Shown here: positions 14,345-22,149 of the stretch, piece after piece
Layout: each line of letters opens with the position of its first letter
Numbering within the stretch: position 1 is the stretch's first letter
Assembly (NCBI GenBank): GCA_045110315.1
Contig: JBGCFY010000245.1
Coordinates: 1 to 30,594 of the forward strand
Direction: 5' to 3'
DNA length: 30,594 bases
Source of the DNA: CALFBG01 sp045110315
GTDB lineage: Bacteria; Bacteroidota; Bacteroidia; Chitinophagales; Saprospiraceae
Notes under the pieces: model-generated
What the model saw: the letters and a program-made list of their open reading frames with translations, nothing else
Told to the model about the DNA's origin: nothing
Databases searched by the model: none
Translations under genes and position numbers: made by a program

Positions 14345-15754
14345 ATGAAAGTTTCAGGAAAAGATTTAATCGCATTAGGATACCAACCAGGTAAATGGTT
14401 TCGAGTAGCACTCGATTACTTAAATGCAAATTCACTTGCCGAAGCGGAGATGAAAGTTTATTTGGATACGGTAGCACCCAAAATTGAAATTATTGATCCT
14501 CATCTTGAAGCAGTTCCATATCATCAAAATATCCGGGCTGAACATCCAGACGAAGTGGCTAACGTTGCTTCCGTCTTTGAAACGATGAATGTACTCATGA
14601 AAACACCAACGGTCATTAATGGTGCGGTCATGCCTGATGCTTGTCCTACGGGCAGAAAAGGTCAAATTCCAGTAGGTGGAATTGTGGTTACGAAAGGAAC
14701 AATTCATCCAGCGATGCATAGCGCCGATATTTGTTGCTCAGTGATGATGACTTCTTTCGGAAACGTTGATCCAAAGTTAGTACTGGACACGGCACAAAGT
14801 GTAACGCACTTCGGCGGCGGTGGAAGAACAGATTGTTTCGAACTTCCCGACGAATTAGAAACAAAAATGATGGATAATTTTTTCTTGAATACCCAAAGAA
14901 GTTTGCACCTTGCTAAGACGCACTTGGGGACGCAGGGAGATGGAAATCATTTTCTGTACGTCGGAAAATCGGAAGCAACGGGAGAGACGATTATGGTTAC
15001 GCATCACGGGAGTAGAGGTCTCGGGGCAAACTTGTACAAAGCGGGAATGAAAATAGCGGAAGCATATCGCCAGCAATATTCTCCCAAAACCTTGAAAACA
15101 AATGCTTGGATTCCTTACGATTCTGAAAAAGGAAAGCAATACTGGGAAGCATTACAATTGGTGAGAGCGTGGACAAAACTTAATCACGAGGTACTACACA
15201 ATGCGATAGGGCAGAAAGCTGGTGCCACCATCGTAGATCGTTTTTGGAATGAGCATAATTTTGTCTTTAAAGATGGAGATGATTTTTATCACGCAAAAGG
15301 TGCCACACCACTCGACGATAGATTTGTCCCAGATTCAAAAGATGGACTACGACTAATTCCACTAAACATGAGAGAACCAATCTTAGTGGTGAAAGGAGAA
15401 ACGACGGAAAACAACTTGGGTTTTGCACCACACGGAGCAGGTCGTAACATCAGCCGTTCTCAGCACGTACGCAATAACTCAGATCGTACCATCAATGAAA
15501 TCTTTGCGGAAGAAACGGAGAATATTGATGCGCGATTTTACTCTGGAAATATTGATATTTCTGAATTGCCATCAGCCTACAAAAATGCACAGGAAGTGCA
15601 GGCACAAATGCAGGAATTTGGTTTGGGAACCGTCGTGGATCGTATTATGCCATATGGTTGTATCATGGCGGGAGATTGGCAAATAGAAGCACCTTGGCGG
15701 AAACGCAGACGATTGAAAAAAGAAGCTGCGGATAAAGCAAAGACTAAAGAATAA
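14345..15754 (+). CDS. rtcB: RtcB-family RNA ligase (divergent bacterial group)
   Basis: 469 residues. RtcB joins RNA 2',3'-cyclic phosphate or 3'-phosphate ends to 5'-OH ends, using GTP and Mn2+. Conserved parts seen: a metal-binding motif ADICCSV with D128 and C131 (usual form DIGCG), GDGNHF with H202 (198-203), the HH pair at 220-221 in THHGSRG, HAKGATP with H316, and HGAGR (363-367) with the guanylated nucleophile His363. The DICCSV and APHGAGRNISR variants differ from E. coli-type RtcB and mark a subgroup found in many bacteria. The C-terminus ends in a basic tail (WRKRRRLKK). No archease or rtcA/rtcR gene is adjacent. Two RlaP-type nucleotidyltransferases, a family linked to RNA repair, lie 10 kb away but in a separate operon. 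Confidence 0.92.
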   Translation: MKVSGKDLIALGYQPGKWFRVALDYLNANSLAEAEMKVYLDTVAPKIEIIDPHLEAVPYHQNIRAEHPDEVANVASVFETMNVLMKTPTVINGAVMPDACPTGRKGQIPVGGIVVTKGTIHPAMHSADICCSVMMTSFGNVDPKLVLDTAQSVTHFGGGGRTDCFELPDELETKMMDNFFLNTQRSLHLAKTHLGTQGDGNHFLYVGKSEATGETIMVTHHGSRGLGANLYKAGMKIAEAYRQQYSPKTLKTNAWIPYDSEKGKQYWEALQLVRAWTKLNHEVLHNAIGQKAGATIVDRFWNEHNFVFKDGDDFYHAKGATPLDDRFVPDSKDGLRLIPLNMREPILVVKGETTENNLGFAPHGAGRNISRSQHVRNNSDRTINEIFAEETENIDARFYSGNIDISELPSAYKNAQEVQAQMQEFGLGTVVDRIMPYGCIMAGDWQIEAPWRKRRRLKKEAADKAKTKE

Positions 15755-15771
15755 TTCAACCGTGACTATTT

Positions 15772-15847
15772 TGGGTAAGTTGTCTGGTCGCATTGGTTTG
15801 AAATAACTTCAATACCAAGCGTTACCAAACGACTTACCCATTTTTTT
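15772..15847 (+). terminator. Long terminator hairpin of rtcB
   Basis: TGGGTAAGT.GT (15772-15783) pairs with AC.ACTTACCCA (15829-15840) over 12 positions, with further pairing inside (TGGT/ACCA and TTGGT/ACCAA). It is followed by TTTTTTT (15841-15847) on the plus strand. The loop contains a TTTGAAATAACTTC copy of the recurrent motif. It also separates rtcB from the convergent acetyltransferase gene. Confidence 0.75.
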
Positions 15848-16295
15848 AAATCTCTTTTCCAAAACAAAGGCTATTTTCTACACCAGCGTATTGGCCATAA
15901 TTCGTTATTCGTTGATAGCCATTTTTTTCGTACAAACGAATTGCTTCGGGTTGTTTGTAGCCCGTTTCTAAAATACATTTTTTGAAACCTAAGGTCTTCG
16001 CCCAAGCTTCTAATGCGTTGAGCACTTGGCTTGCCACTCCCTTCCCTCGGTGCGCCGGTAATAAATACATTCTCTTGATTTCGCAAGTTTGCGCGTCGTA
16101 AGGCTTGATGGCACCGCAGCCAATGGCCTGTTGGTCTTCGTAGGCGACCATGATGTGTTTGATCTGTTCGACGGTATTGAATTGAGCATAGAAAGCGTGG
16201 TCGGGACCATCTCGTTCGGCAAGATCAATATCTAAGGCTTTTACTAAATGGAGAAAATCGGGGTGCGTAGCTTCGGTACGTTGTAAGTGAATCAT
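15846..16295 (-). CDS. GNAT-family N-acetyltransferase
   Basis: 149 residues with the GNAT fold. Motif A (acetyl-CoA pyrophosphate loop) is LPAHRGKGVASQVLNALEAWA, where RGKGVA is the Q/RxxGxG/A signature, and motif B is KCILETGYKQPEAIRLYEKNGYQRI. The acceptor cannot be told from sequence; the KPYDAQTCEIKRMYLLPAHRGKG region resembles the many small PhnO/ElaA-like bacterial acetyltransferases. It lies 53 bases after the 16349-16963 gene on the same strand and may be the last gene of the operon that begins with the CoA-synthesis fusion at 18647. CoA synthesis and a CoA-using acetyltransferase in one unit is suggestive but not proof of a link. Confidence 0.88.
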   Translation of the reverse strand: MIHLQRTEATHPDFLHLVKALDIDLAERDGPDHAFYAQFNTVEQIKHIMVAYEDQQAIGCGAIKPYDAQTCEIKRMYLLPAHRGKGVASQVLNALEAWAKTLGFKKCILETGYKQPEAIRLYEKNGYQRITNYGQYAGVENSLCFGKEI

Positions 16296-16348
16296 GGAAA
16301 AATTTGATATTAGAATTTATTAAACGGCTTTACTATATAAACCTAACG

Positions 16349-16963
16349 CTAAGATTTTGGCGCTTGCTGTCCCATTTGTAAATTTTCTATCCAAGGAAAA
16401 TCTTTGCGCCAATTGGAATTTCCTTTTGCACCGATTGCTTTTAGCAATTCGATTTCTTGGGCGGTTAATTTAAAATCAATCTCGTCTAAATTGGAAAGAA
16501 GGTTTTCAAAGCCAATAAACCATTCCCCGTGGTTAAGCAAGGATTGAGTGTCGGTGATTATTCCTTTAACGTCATCTGTCATCTCCAGATCGGGCGGATT
16601 TGCCGAAAGGCGTTTACTAAGAATTTGTAGCAAACGGGTGGTCATTTTAGGACCAGTTAATTCCTCGGAAATTTTACCACTTAAGTCTCCGAGCCTCATG
16701 TCCTTTCCTCGTTTCGTAGGCGTATAGCCTTGCGTCAAAGCGTAAAGAATAACCCTGCGGGTTAGGAAAGGAGTAATAGCTTGCTGGAAACGTTCGCTTG
16801 GCGGAAGGTCGAGATTGTAATTAAAATAAGCAAATAGTTTTGAGCCGTGATCTTGGGCAGGGCTTATACTGAGGGTAACGGAAGGACCATCATCGTTCGT
16901 CATCCAACGATAGCTTTGATTCGCTACAATAATTTTCCGAGATTTCTTTTTTGGGAAAGCCAT
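16349..16963 (-). CDS. Unknown two-part protein with possible MafI-like C-terminus
   Basis: 204 residues. The N-terminal half opens with a basic FPKKKSRKIIVANQSYRW stretch and has ITPFLTRRVILYALTQGYTPTKRG (63-86), features I associate with a widespread family of small uncharacterised bacterial proteins. The C-terminal part (about 128-178: IITDTQSLLNHGEWFIGFENLLSNLDEID.KLTAQEIELLKAI) resembles MafI-type immunity proteins, which have this acidic GEW..A..NL..NL...D..L...E pattern. No toxin gene is nearby, so an immunity role is speculative. It starts 40 bases after the DinB-like gene ends and is probably in the same transcript. A recurrent intergenic motif (16982-16997) sits just upstream. Confidence 0.6.
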   Translation of the reverse strand: MAFPKKKSRKIIVANQSYRWMTNDDGPSVTLSISPAQDHGSKLFAYFNYNLDLPPSERFQQAITPFLTRRVILYALTQGYTPTKRGKDMRLGDLSGKISEELTGPKMTTRLLQILSKRLSANPPDLEMTDDVKGIITDTQSLLNHGEWFIGFENLLSNLDEIDFKLTAQEIELLKAIGAKGNSNWRKDFPWIENLQMGQQAPKS

Positions 16964-17003
16964 GTTGTGGTGTTAAGATCTATTTTAAAATAACTTCTGT
17001 TGC

Positions 17004-17486
17004 TTAGCGCAAATGGAGTAAGAACTTTTCGACTTGCCGGCGGTGCCGTAAAATGTGAACAATCGCGTGTTCAAATAATTGTTCAACGTCATATCGTTGT
17101 CCCCAACGAGTGTGTATTTTTTTCGCTGGATTGTATTCTTCGATGGATAAATTTGGGTAATCAGCAAATAATTTTTCTTGATATGCAAACATAGCCATCA
17201 GGGCTTTCTGATACGCTTCCGGCGAATCAAAATGTTGCGTACTAGGATATTCCAAAGTTTCTCCCAAGCTAATTCTCACGGCTACCGTATAGCCATAACC
17301 TGCTCGCACCACGTGACTCAAGATAGACTGAATTGAAACGCAATCTGGGTCTTTGCTTTTAGGCGCAACGAGCGTCGTTAATTCGAGCGGCGTCATTGTC
17401 CGCAGCAACGCTTGAAGTTCGGAAATACTTTTCTCGTATTCATCTAGTAAGGCACCAATGGCTCCTTGAGTGCGGAATTTTTGCAT
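17004..17486 (-). CDS. DinB-superfamily four-helix-bundle protein
   Basis: 160 residues, helical, with the likely metal ligands H58 (SILSHVVRAGYGY) and H140/H144 in FEHAIVHILRHRRQVEKF. The H...H..RHR.Q ending is typical of the DinB/YfiT-like superfamily. Function is unknown; relatives are thiol transferases or damage-inducible proteins. It starts 9 bases after the stop of the CoaD-CoaE fusion, so the two are almost certainly co-transcribed. It is only distantly similar to the DinB-like protein at 2419-2934. Confidence 0.85.
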   Translation of the reverse strand: MQKFRTQGAIGALLDEYEKSISELQALLRTMTPLELTTLVAPKSKDPDCVSIQSILSHVVRAGYGYTVAVRISLGETLEYPSTQHFDSPEAYQKALMAMFAYQEKLFADYPNLSIEEYNPAKKIHTRWGQRYDVEQLFEHAIVHILRHRRQVEKFLLHLR

Positions 17487-17495
17487 AGCGGAATA

Positions 17496-18647
17496 TTATA
17501 TTTTTGTAGGAGTAATCTTTAACTGTTGGACAATTTTTTCAAAAATGGCTGGTATGGCTAAGTTGTTATCAATCGCTGTGTTTTCTAATTCCCACAATTT
17601 TCCGTGGGCATCGGCAGTAATTTTAGCTTGAATTAATGCTCGTTTTCGAGGGGTGGTAAATTGACTTTGCAGTCGCGCTTTGATTTGTGTGACACTATAC
17701 CCTCTTTGTAATAATCGTTTTTCCTGTGCTTCCGCAGTTGCACTAACGAGTAATACATTGTTGTTAGAAAGATAGCTCATTTTGACTTCGGCAACCAAAG
17801 CGGTATCGAGTAAAATCAAACCTCGTCTTCCATATAAGGCTCGGCGTAATTGTAACAATAAGGGTTGGTAAATAATTTCGTTGAAGTAGTTTAATTTTTC
17901 TGGTGCATGGAAGATGATTTTTCCAAGTGCTTTTCGGTCGATAAATCCATTGGCTTGTTTTAAGTCTTCTCCGAAATGTTGTGCGATTTCGTCGCGTAAA
18001 CTTTGATAACGTGGTTCGGTTAATTCGCTGAGCAGTGCGTGTCCAATGTGGTCAATATCAATGCGATGAACTGGAATATTTTGTTGCGTAGCGAGTCGTT
18101 CGAATTGTTGGCTGACGTAAGATTTTCCTACGCCAATTTCGCCCGTGATTGTGAGGATAAATTGTCCCGATAGTTTCGCCTCAAGTTGTTGCTTAGCATA
18201 CAGCGGAAGGTATTCGTGGATCAAACCTTGCTCTAATTGTAAGGCTTTTACCGCTCCCGAACTGACGTGCGATAAACTTTGTTTGGCAGGAAAGTAGATG
18301 GTGTCAATATCATTTTTTTGGCTTTCGCCAATTTGATGTAACATCAATTCATAGTTTAAATCTTCACTATTTCGAATACCACGAATAACGGTGCCAATGT
18401 TATTTTCGTAGGCATAATCGACCAGTAAGCCCTGAAAAGCGACCACTCTTACTTGTGGTAAAAACCTTAAGGAAGCTTCCGCAATTTCTTTTCGTTGCGC
18501 TTGATTAAAAAAGTACTTTTTAGCGGGATTGACACCAATGCCGACGGTGAGTTCCCCAAAAATGGCTAAGGCTCGCTGAATAATATCGAGATGCCCAAAA
18601 GTAATAGGATCACCCGAGAAACCATAAATTGCTTTTTTTGAACTCAT
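17496..18647 (-). CDS. coaD-coaE: Fused pantetheine-phosphate adenylyltransferase / dephospho-CoA kinase
   Basis: 383 residues carrying the last two enzymes of CoA synthesis. Residues 1-155 are CoaD-like: a GDPITFGHLDII nucleotidyltransferase motif (12-23, His19), VNPAKKYFFNQAQR, RGIRNSEDLNYE (89-100) and the SHVSSGAVK signature (126-134). They would adenylate phosphopantetheine to dephospho-CoA. Residues 160-383 are CoaE-like: a P-loop GEIGVGKS (169-176, Lys175), the DIDHIGH acidic motif (197-203), and a C-terminal ADAHG.L.ELE segment. They would phosphorylate dephospho-CoA to CoA. The order matches animal CoA synthase (COASY). Bacteria normally keep these genes separate. The first motif is also atypical, GFSGDPIT instead of GTFDPIT. 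It is the first gene of a probable operon with the DinB-like gene. Confidence 0.88.
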   Translation of the reverse strand: MSSKKAIYGFSGDPITFGHLDIIQRALAIFGELTVGIGVNPAKKYFFNQAQRKEIAEASLRFLPQVRVVAFQGLLVDYAYENNIGTVIRGIRNSEDLNYELMLHQIGESQKNDIDTIYFPAKQSLSHVSSGAVKALQLEQGLIHEYLPLYAKQQLEAKLSGQFILTITGEIGVGKSYVSQQFERLATQQNIPVHRIDIDHIGHALLSELTEPRYQSLRDEIAQHFGEDLKQANGFIDRKALGKIIFHAPEKLNYFNEIIYQPLLLQLRRALYGRRGLILLDTALVAEVKMSYLSNNNVLLVSATAEAQEKRLLQRGYSVTQIKARLQSQFTTPRKRALIQAKITADAHGKLWELENTAIDNNLAIPAIFEKIVQQLKITPTKI

Positions 18648-18783
18648 CTTGCTAAGAAGCTTTGGGTTTTAAATTTATGCTAAGCCTTAAAATTAACTAA
18701 AAAAATAACGCCTTGCTTGGTTTTACTAGCTAAAGACGTGAAATCAAGAAAGGACAACTGTTTAGTGTGAGTTGGATCGAAGA

Positions 18784-18814
18784 TTGCATTTTCCATGAAG
18801 AAACTGTAATTTTG
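18784..18814 (+). promoter_or_regulatory. Bacteroidota-type promoter for the T9SS surface protein
   Basis: TTG (18784-18786), a 20-base spacer, and TAATTTTG (18807-18814), matching the -33 TTTG and -7 TAnnTTTG elements of the Bacteroidota housekeeping sigma factor. The -7 box is perfect and ends 39 bases before the ATG at 18854. Confidence 0.55.
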
Positions 18815-18853
18815 TAACTTCTTTTAGGAAGACAAAAAATAAAATTATAAAGC

Positions 18854-21166
18854 ATGAGAACATCCTTACTCTTCTTAGTTATTTTTCTTTTTAGCTACCA
18901 AGGCTTTGCTCAGTCTTGTTTGAGTAGCGGAATTATATTCGCCTCTCAAGCAGAAATAGATGCGTTTCCCATTGACTATCCCAATTGCACAGCAATCGGG
19001 GGAAGTATTTTCTTAAATGATTCCTCCGGCGATATCACTAATCTTGATGGACTCAATCAAGTAACAAGAATTGAGGGTGATTTTTTGCTCGATATTGCGA
19101 CAGAAATGCAAAATTTCACGGGTTTAGAAAACCTAAGTTATATTGGTGGCAATTTTAATCTAAACGGTTCGGAAATTGCTAGTTTCGAGGGGCTTTCAAG
19201 CCTTGATTCAATCGGAGGAGACTTATTAATTGCTCCTCTAAATCCAATTGACCTGAGTGGCTTAGAAAATTTAACGTTTATCGGTAATAATCTGCATTTT
19301 TTGGGCATAGATATTATATCCGATTTAACTTCTTTGTCTTCTTTAACGACCATCGGCGGGGACTTCCAAATTGACGCAGGATCTTTCTCAAGTTTTGAAG
19401 GACTGAATAACTTGACGCGCATTGGTGGTACATTTTACATTTTTATGGCATATGGACTAGTTGACTTGAGTGGCTTAGAAAATTTAACGGAGATTGGAGG
19501 TAGCTTGGAAATTAACGGCACTGAAATTGAAAGCCTTAACGGTTTACAAAATCTACAAACTGTCAATGGTCAGGTTTTTATTCATCTGAATTACAAATTA
19601 ACGGATATCAGTGCCCTCAATAATCTTAATTTTGAGTCTGTTTCTTTTTTAGAAGTAAGTTTGAACGATCAACTAGAAGTCTGCGCCGAGCCGGTTATTT
19701 GCAATTATATTCTTAATAATCCTGGGAGTGCTAACTTTCATGGAAATGGGGTAGGATGTCAAGATGTTGAAGAGGTGATTCTAGCTTGTGACTTATTGGA
19801 TTTAGCGTTGATTCACTATGAAGTTTTTTATGACCTCAATCAAAATAAAATTCAGGATGCAGGCGAAATTTTTTACCCAGATGGTGGGGTGTTGATTGAT
19901 CCATTAGAAATATCTACTTATAACTTTTCGACGACGATGGGAGGTAGAATTTATGTCCCTACTGGAAATTATACCGTTACCTACGATTCACTGACAACAC
20001 CAAACTGGAAATTAACAACCGATTCGAGTAGTTACTTTCTGAATTTATCAGACACCAATATTTCAGATACAGTACGGTTTGGGATTTATCCGAAAATCGA
20101 ATACTCGGAGATGATTAATATTATTAGCTCACCACCCACACGTTGCGACGAATGGATTGATTTCGAGGTGTATGCAAAGAATATAGGAACAACGACTACC
20201 GAAGGTACTATCTGGTTAGAGGTAGATACCAATTTGGTAGAAGTAGAATTTATAGATATGCCTGATTCCGTTGGAACAAATCTGTACGGTTGGCATTTTG
20301 AAAATTTGTTGCCAAGTGCATCCATTAGTAAAGTTATTCAGTTTAAAATTCCAGGACCATTGGATTTCATGTTGGGCGATAGTTTACGATTAGGAGCTTA
20401 CATTACTTTCGTGGCGAATGGGCAAAACTATTCCTCGCGTTATTTCAACTACGACCCAATTGTTCGTTGTTCTTACGATCCAAATGATAAATTGGTGCAA
20501 CCCAATCGCGAGGGAAATTATACGCTTTTTGAAGAGGATTTATTTTATACCATTCGCTTTCAAAACACGGGAAATGATGTAGCGTACGATGTAGTTATCT
20601 TAGATACGCTCGACCAAAATTTAGATCCAACTACCTTTAGGGTATTGTCTACTAGCCACCCCGTGATGTTAGAGACGCAATTGACGGATAATCGTTACTT
20701 GAGCTTTTCTTTTGAAGATATTTTCTTACCGGACAGTACGAGTAATTTTGAAGGAAGTCAAGGATACATCAATTATATGATTAGTCCGAAAGCAGGCTTG
20801 GCAGAAGAAACAAATATTCAAAATACAGCGAGTATTTACTTTGATACGAATCCCCCCGTAGTAACGAATACGACAGACAATTTAATGGTAAGTGAATTAC
20901 CAATGATTGTTTCAATCAATCCTTTAGAAAACCCAAATATTAACTTCCAAATTATTCCTAATCCTACCCGTGGAACAATAGAAGTATTTAGTGAAGAAGC
21001 AATCAATAGTACTTTTGAACTTCGAAGTTTACACGGAAAGTTGCTGCTGCACGGCGATTTTAACCAATACCAGTTGCTAGATTTATCACAATATTCGAGT
21101 GGCATATACTTGATTAGTTTTCAACGTGAAGGAGAGGTTTCGACAAAGAAAATTGTTAAGTATTAA
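18854..21166 (+). CDS. T9SS-exported surface protein with receptor-L-like repeats and type A sorting domain
   Basis: 770 residues. A signal peptide (about 1-19) is followed by leucine-rich, receptor-L-domain-like repeats (about 40-275; repeated LxGLxNLTxIGGxxxI units). Next is an SdrD B-like segment (about 317-415, with FYDLNQNKIQDAGE). Residues about 540-680 resemble the beta-sandwich DUF7619 domain common in Bacteroidota (CSYDPNDK, then YTIRFQNTGNDVAYDV.I.DTLD). The last ~80 residues are the type IX secretion type A sorting domain: NPTRG near 702, a GKLLLHGDF segment, and a YSSGIYLISFQ...STKKIVKY end. It is expected to cross the outer membrane by the T9SS, lose its sorting domain and be anchored or released. 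Its ligand is unknown. It has a good promoter at 18784-18814 and stands alone. Confidence 0.9.
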   Translation: MRTSLLFLVIFLFSYQGFAQSCLSSGIIFASQAEIDAFPIDYPNCTAIGGSIFLNDSSGDITNLDGLNQVTRIEGDFLLDIATEMQNFTGLENLSYIGGNFNLNGSEIASFEGLSSLDSIGGDLLIAPLNPIDLSGLENLTFIGNNLHFLGIDIISDLTSLSSLTTIGGDFQIDAGSFSSFEGLNNLTRIGGTFYIFMAYGLVDLSGLENLTEIGGSLEINGTEIESLNGLQNLQTVNGQVFIHLNYKLTDISALNNLNFESVSFLEVSLNDQLEVCAEPVICNYILNNPGSANFHGNGVGCQDVEEVILACDLLDLALIHYEVFYDLNQNKIQDAGEIFYPDGGVLIDPLEISTYNFSTTMGGRIYVPTGNYTVTYDSLTTPNWKLTTDSSSYFLNLSDTNISDTVRFGIYPKIEYSEMINIISSPPTRCDEWIDFEVYAKNIGTTTTEGTIWLEVDTNLVEVEFIDMPDSVGTNLYGWHFENLLPSASISKVIQFKIPGPLDFMLGDSLRLGAYITFVANGQNYSSRYFNYDPIVRCSYDPNDKLVQPNREGNYTLFEEDLFYTIRFQNTGNDVAYDVVILDTLDQNLDPTTFRVLSTSHPVMLETQLTDNRYLSFSFEDIFLPDSTSNFEGSQGYINYMISPKAGLAEETNIQNTASIYFDTNPPVVTNTTDNLMVSELPMIVSINPLENPNINFQIIPNPTRGTIEVFSEEAINSTFELRSLHGKLLLHGDFNQYQLLDLSQYSSGIYLISFQREGEVSTKKIVKY

Positions 21167-21214
21167 TGGTGCGTTACGCAGAAGTGATTAATTAGATGTT
21201 TTTCTAAAATAACG

Positions 21215-22087
21215 CTACGCAACGGAAAGCAGACACGCAGAATACCAGACATAACTCATGCTCGCAATGGCAATGATATTGGAAGAAACACCAAAGAGTT
21301 GCATTTGCTGTAAAGTGTAATTTTTATTTTTATAAATTAGAAATAAATCTAAGAGCAACCAGAGCAATGCAAGGACGAGCATCGTACCAAAAATGATTTC
21401 TTGAAAGAGGAAGAACAAAAGATAAACCTCTGCGGAAACAAGGAAAATAATTAACCACTTTGTATTTGTTCTCCCAATGACCGTTGCGGTTGTTTTGCGC
21501 TTCGCTTTGCGATCAGGTTCAATGTCCATCACTTCGCCCATAAGGTGAGATTGCAGGGCAAAAAGAAAAAGGTAAAGGTAAGTTTGCCAAGGAAGTGCTG
21601 CGGTATCATTCAGTAAAATACTGAAAGGCGCGACGAGTAAGTATCCAATTTGACATAAAAGTTCTAACGGTGGACGACTCCGTAAACCGTGTTTAGGAAG
21701 ATTATAAAGTGCATTGATCGCAACCAAGCTCGTCAAGAGTAAAAGCATTGGCCAAGATTCTAAATAAACAAAAAGGGCGAAGAATATGCTTTGTACTAGG
21801 AGAATCGGCTTCCACAAATTTCGTAGTTGCTCGGGAGAACCTTGTGCCCCAAAAAGAAAACTATCTTTTCTTGGATTGAGTCGATCGGTTTCATGATCCA
21901 CCATATCATTCCAACCATAAACCAAAAAATTTAGCGGAAAGCAACAGTAAAAAAAGCCCAACCAAAAATGAGGAGAAGCCCAAATGTCCATTTGACTAGT
22001 GGGCAAAATGTAAAGCCAAATCGTAGCGAACCACAATCCCGGGCGAGAGACTTTTAACCAGAAAATTAATTTTGCCAACATGTGCAT
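21215..22087 (-). CDS. UbiA-family membrane prenyltransferase
   Basis: 290 residues with about eight or nine hydrophobic helices. Both Asp-rich motifs of UbiA prenyltransferases are present: NDMVDHETD (60-68, the N/DDxxDxxxD site) and DIEPDRKAKRKTT (188-200, DxxxD then a basic stretch). These bind Mg2+ and the prenyl diphosphate. UbiA enzymes make quinones, haem O, carotenoid C50 end groups or bacteriochlorophyll tails; which applies here cannot be read from the sequence. The SRPGLWFATIWLY opening resembles Bacteroidota relatives annotated as lycopene elongases, but I hold this loosely. M1 (22085-22087) and M3 (22079-22081) are both possible starts. It is convergent with the T9SS protein and follows the amidohydrolase by 62 bases on the same strand. 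Confidence 0.88.
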   Translation of the reverse strand: MHMLAKLIFWLKVSRPGLWFATIWLYILPTSQMDIWASPHFWLGFFYCCFPLNFLVYGWNDMVDHETDRLNPRKDSFLFGAQGSPEQLRNLWKPILLVQSIFFALFVYLESWPMLLLLTSLVAINALYNLPKHGLRSRPPLELLCQIGYLLVAPFSILLNDTAALPWQTYLYLFLFALQSHLMGEVMDIEPDRKAKRKTTATVIGRTNTKWLIIFLVSAEVYLLFFLFQEIIFGTMLVLALLWLLLDLFLIYKNKNYTLQQMQLFGVSSNIIAIASMSYVWYSACLLSVA

Positions 22088-22149
22088 AATTTTAGCGAAT
22101 CGCTACTATTTCACCGTATCTTCTTTATTTACAAAACTTTTTCTTGAGG

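Noticed and set aside
2951..15754. RlaP-type genes and rtcB as a single RNA-repair locus
   Set aside because: They are about 10 kb apart on opposite strands with unrelated genes between. A functional link remains possible, but they are not one operon.
17496..18647. Reading of the fusion as a NadR-like NMN adenylyltransferase/kinase
   Set aside because: NadR has a similar nucleotidyltransferase-kinase layout, but the SHVSSGAVK, RGIRNSEDLNYE and VNPAKKYFF patterns are CoaD-type and the second half has CoaE features.
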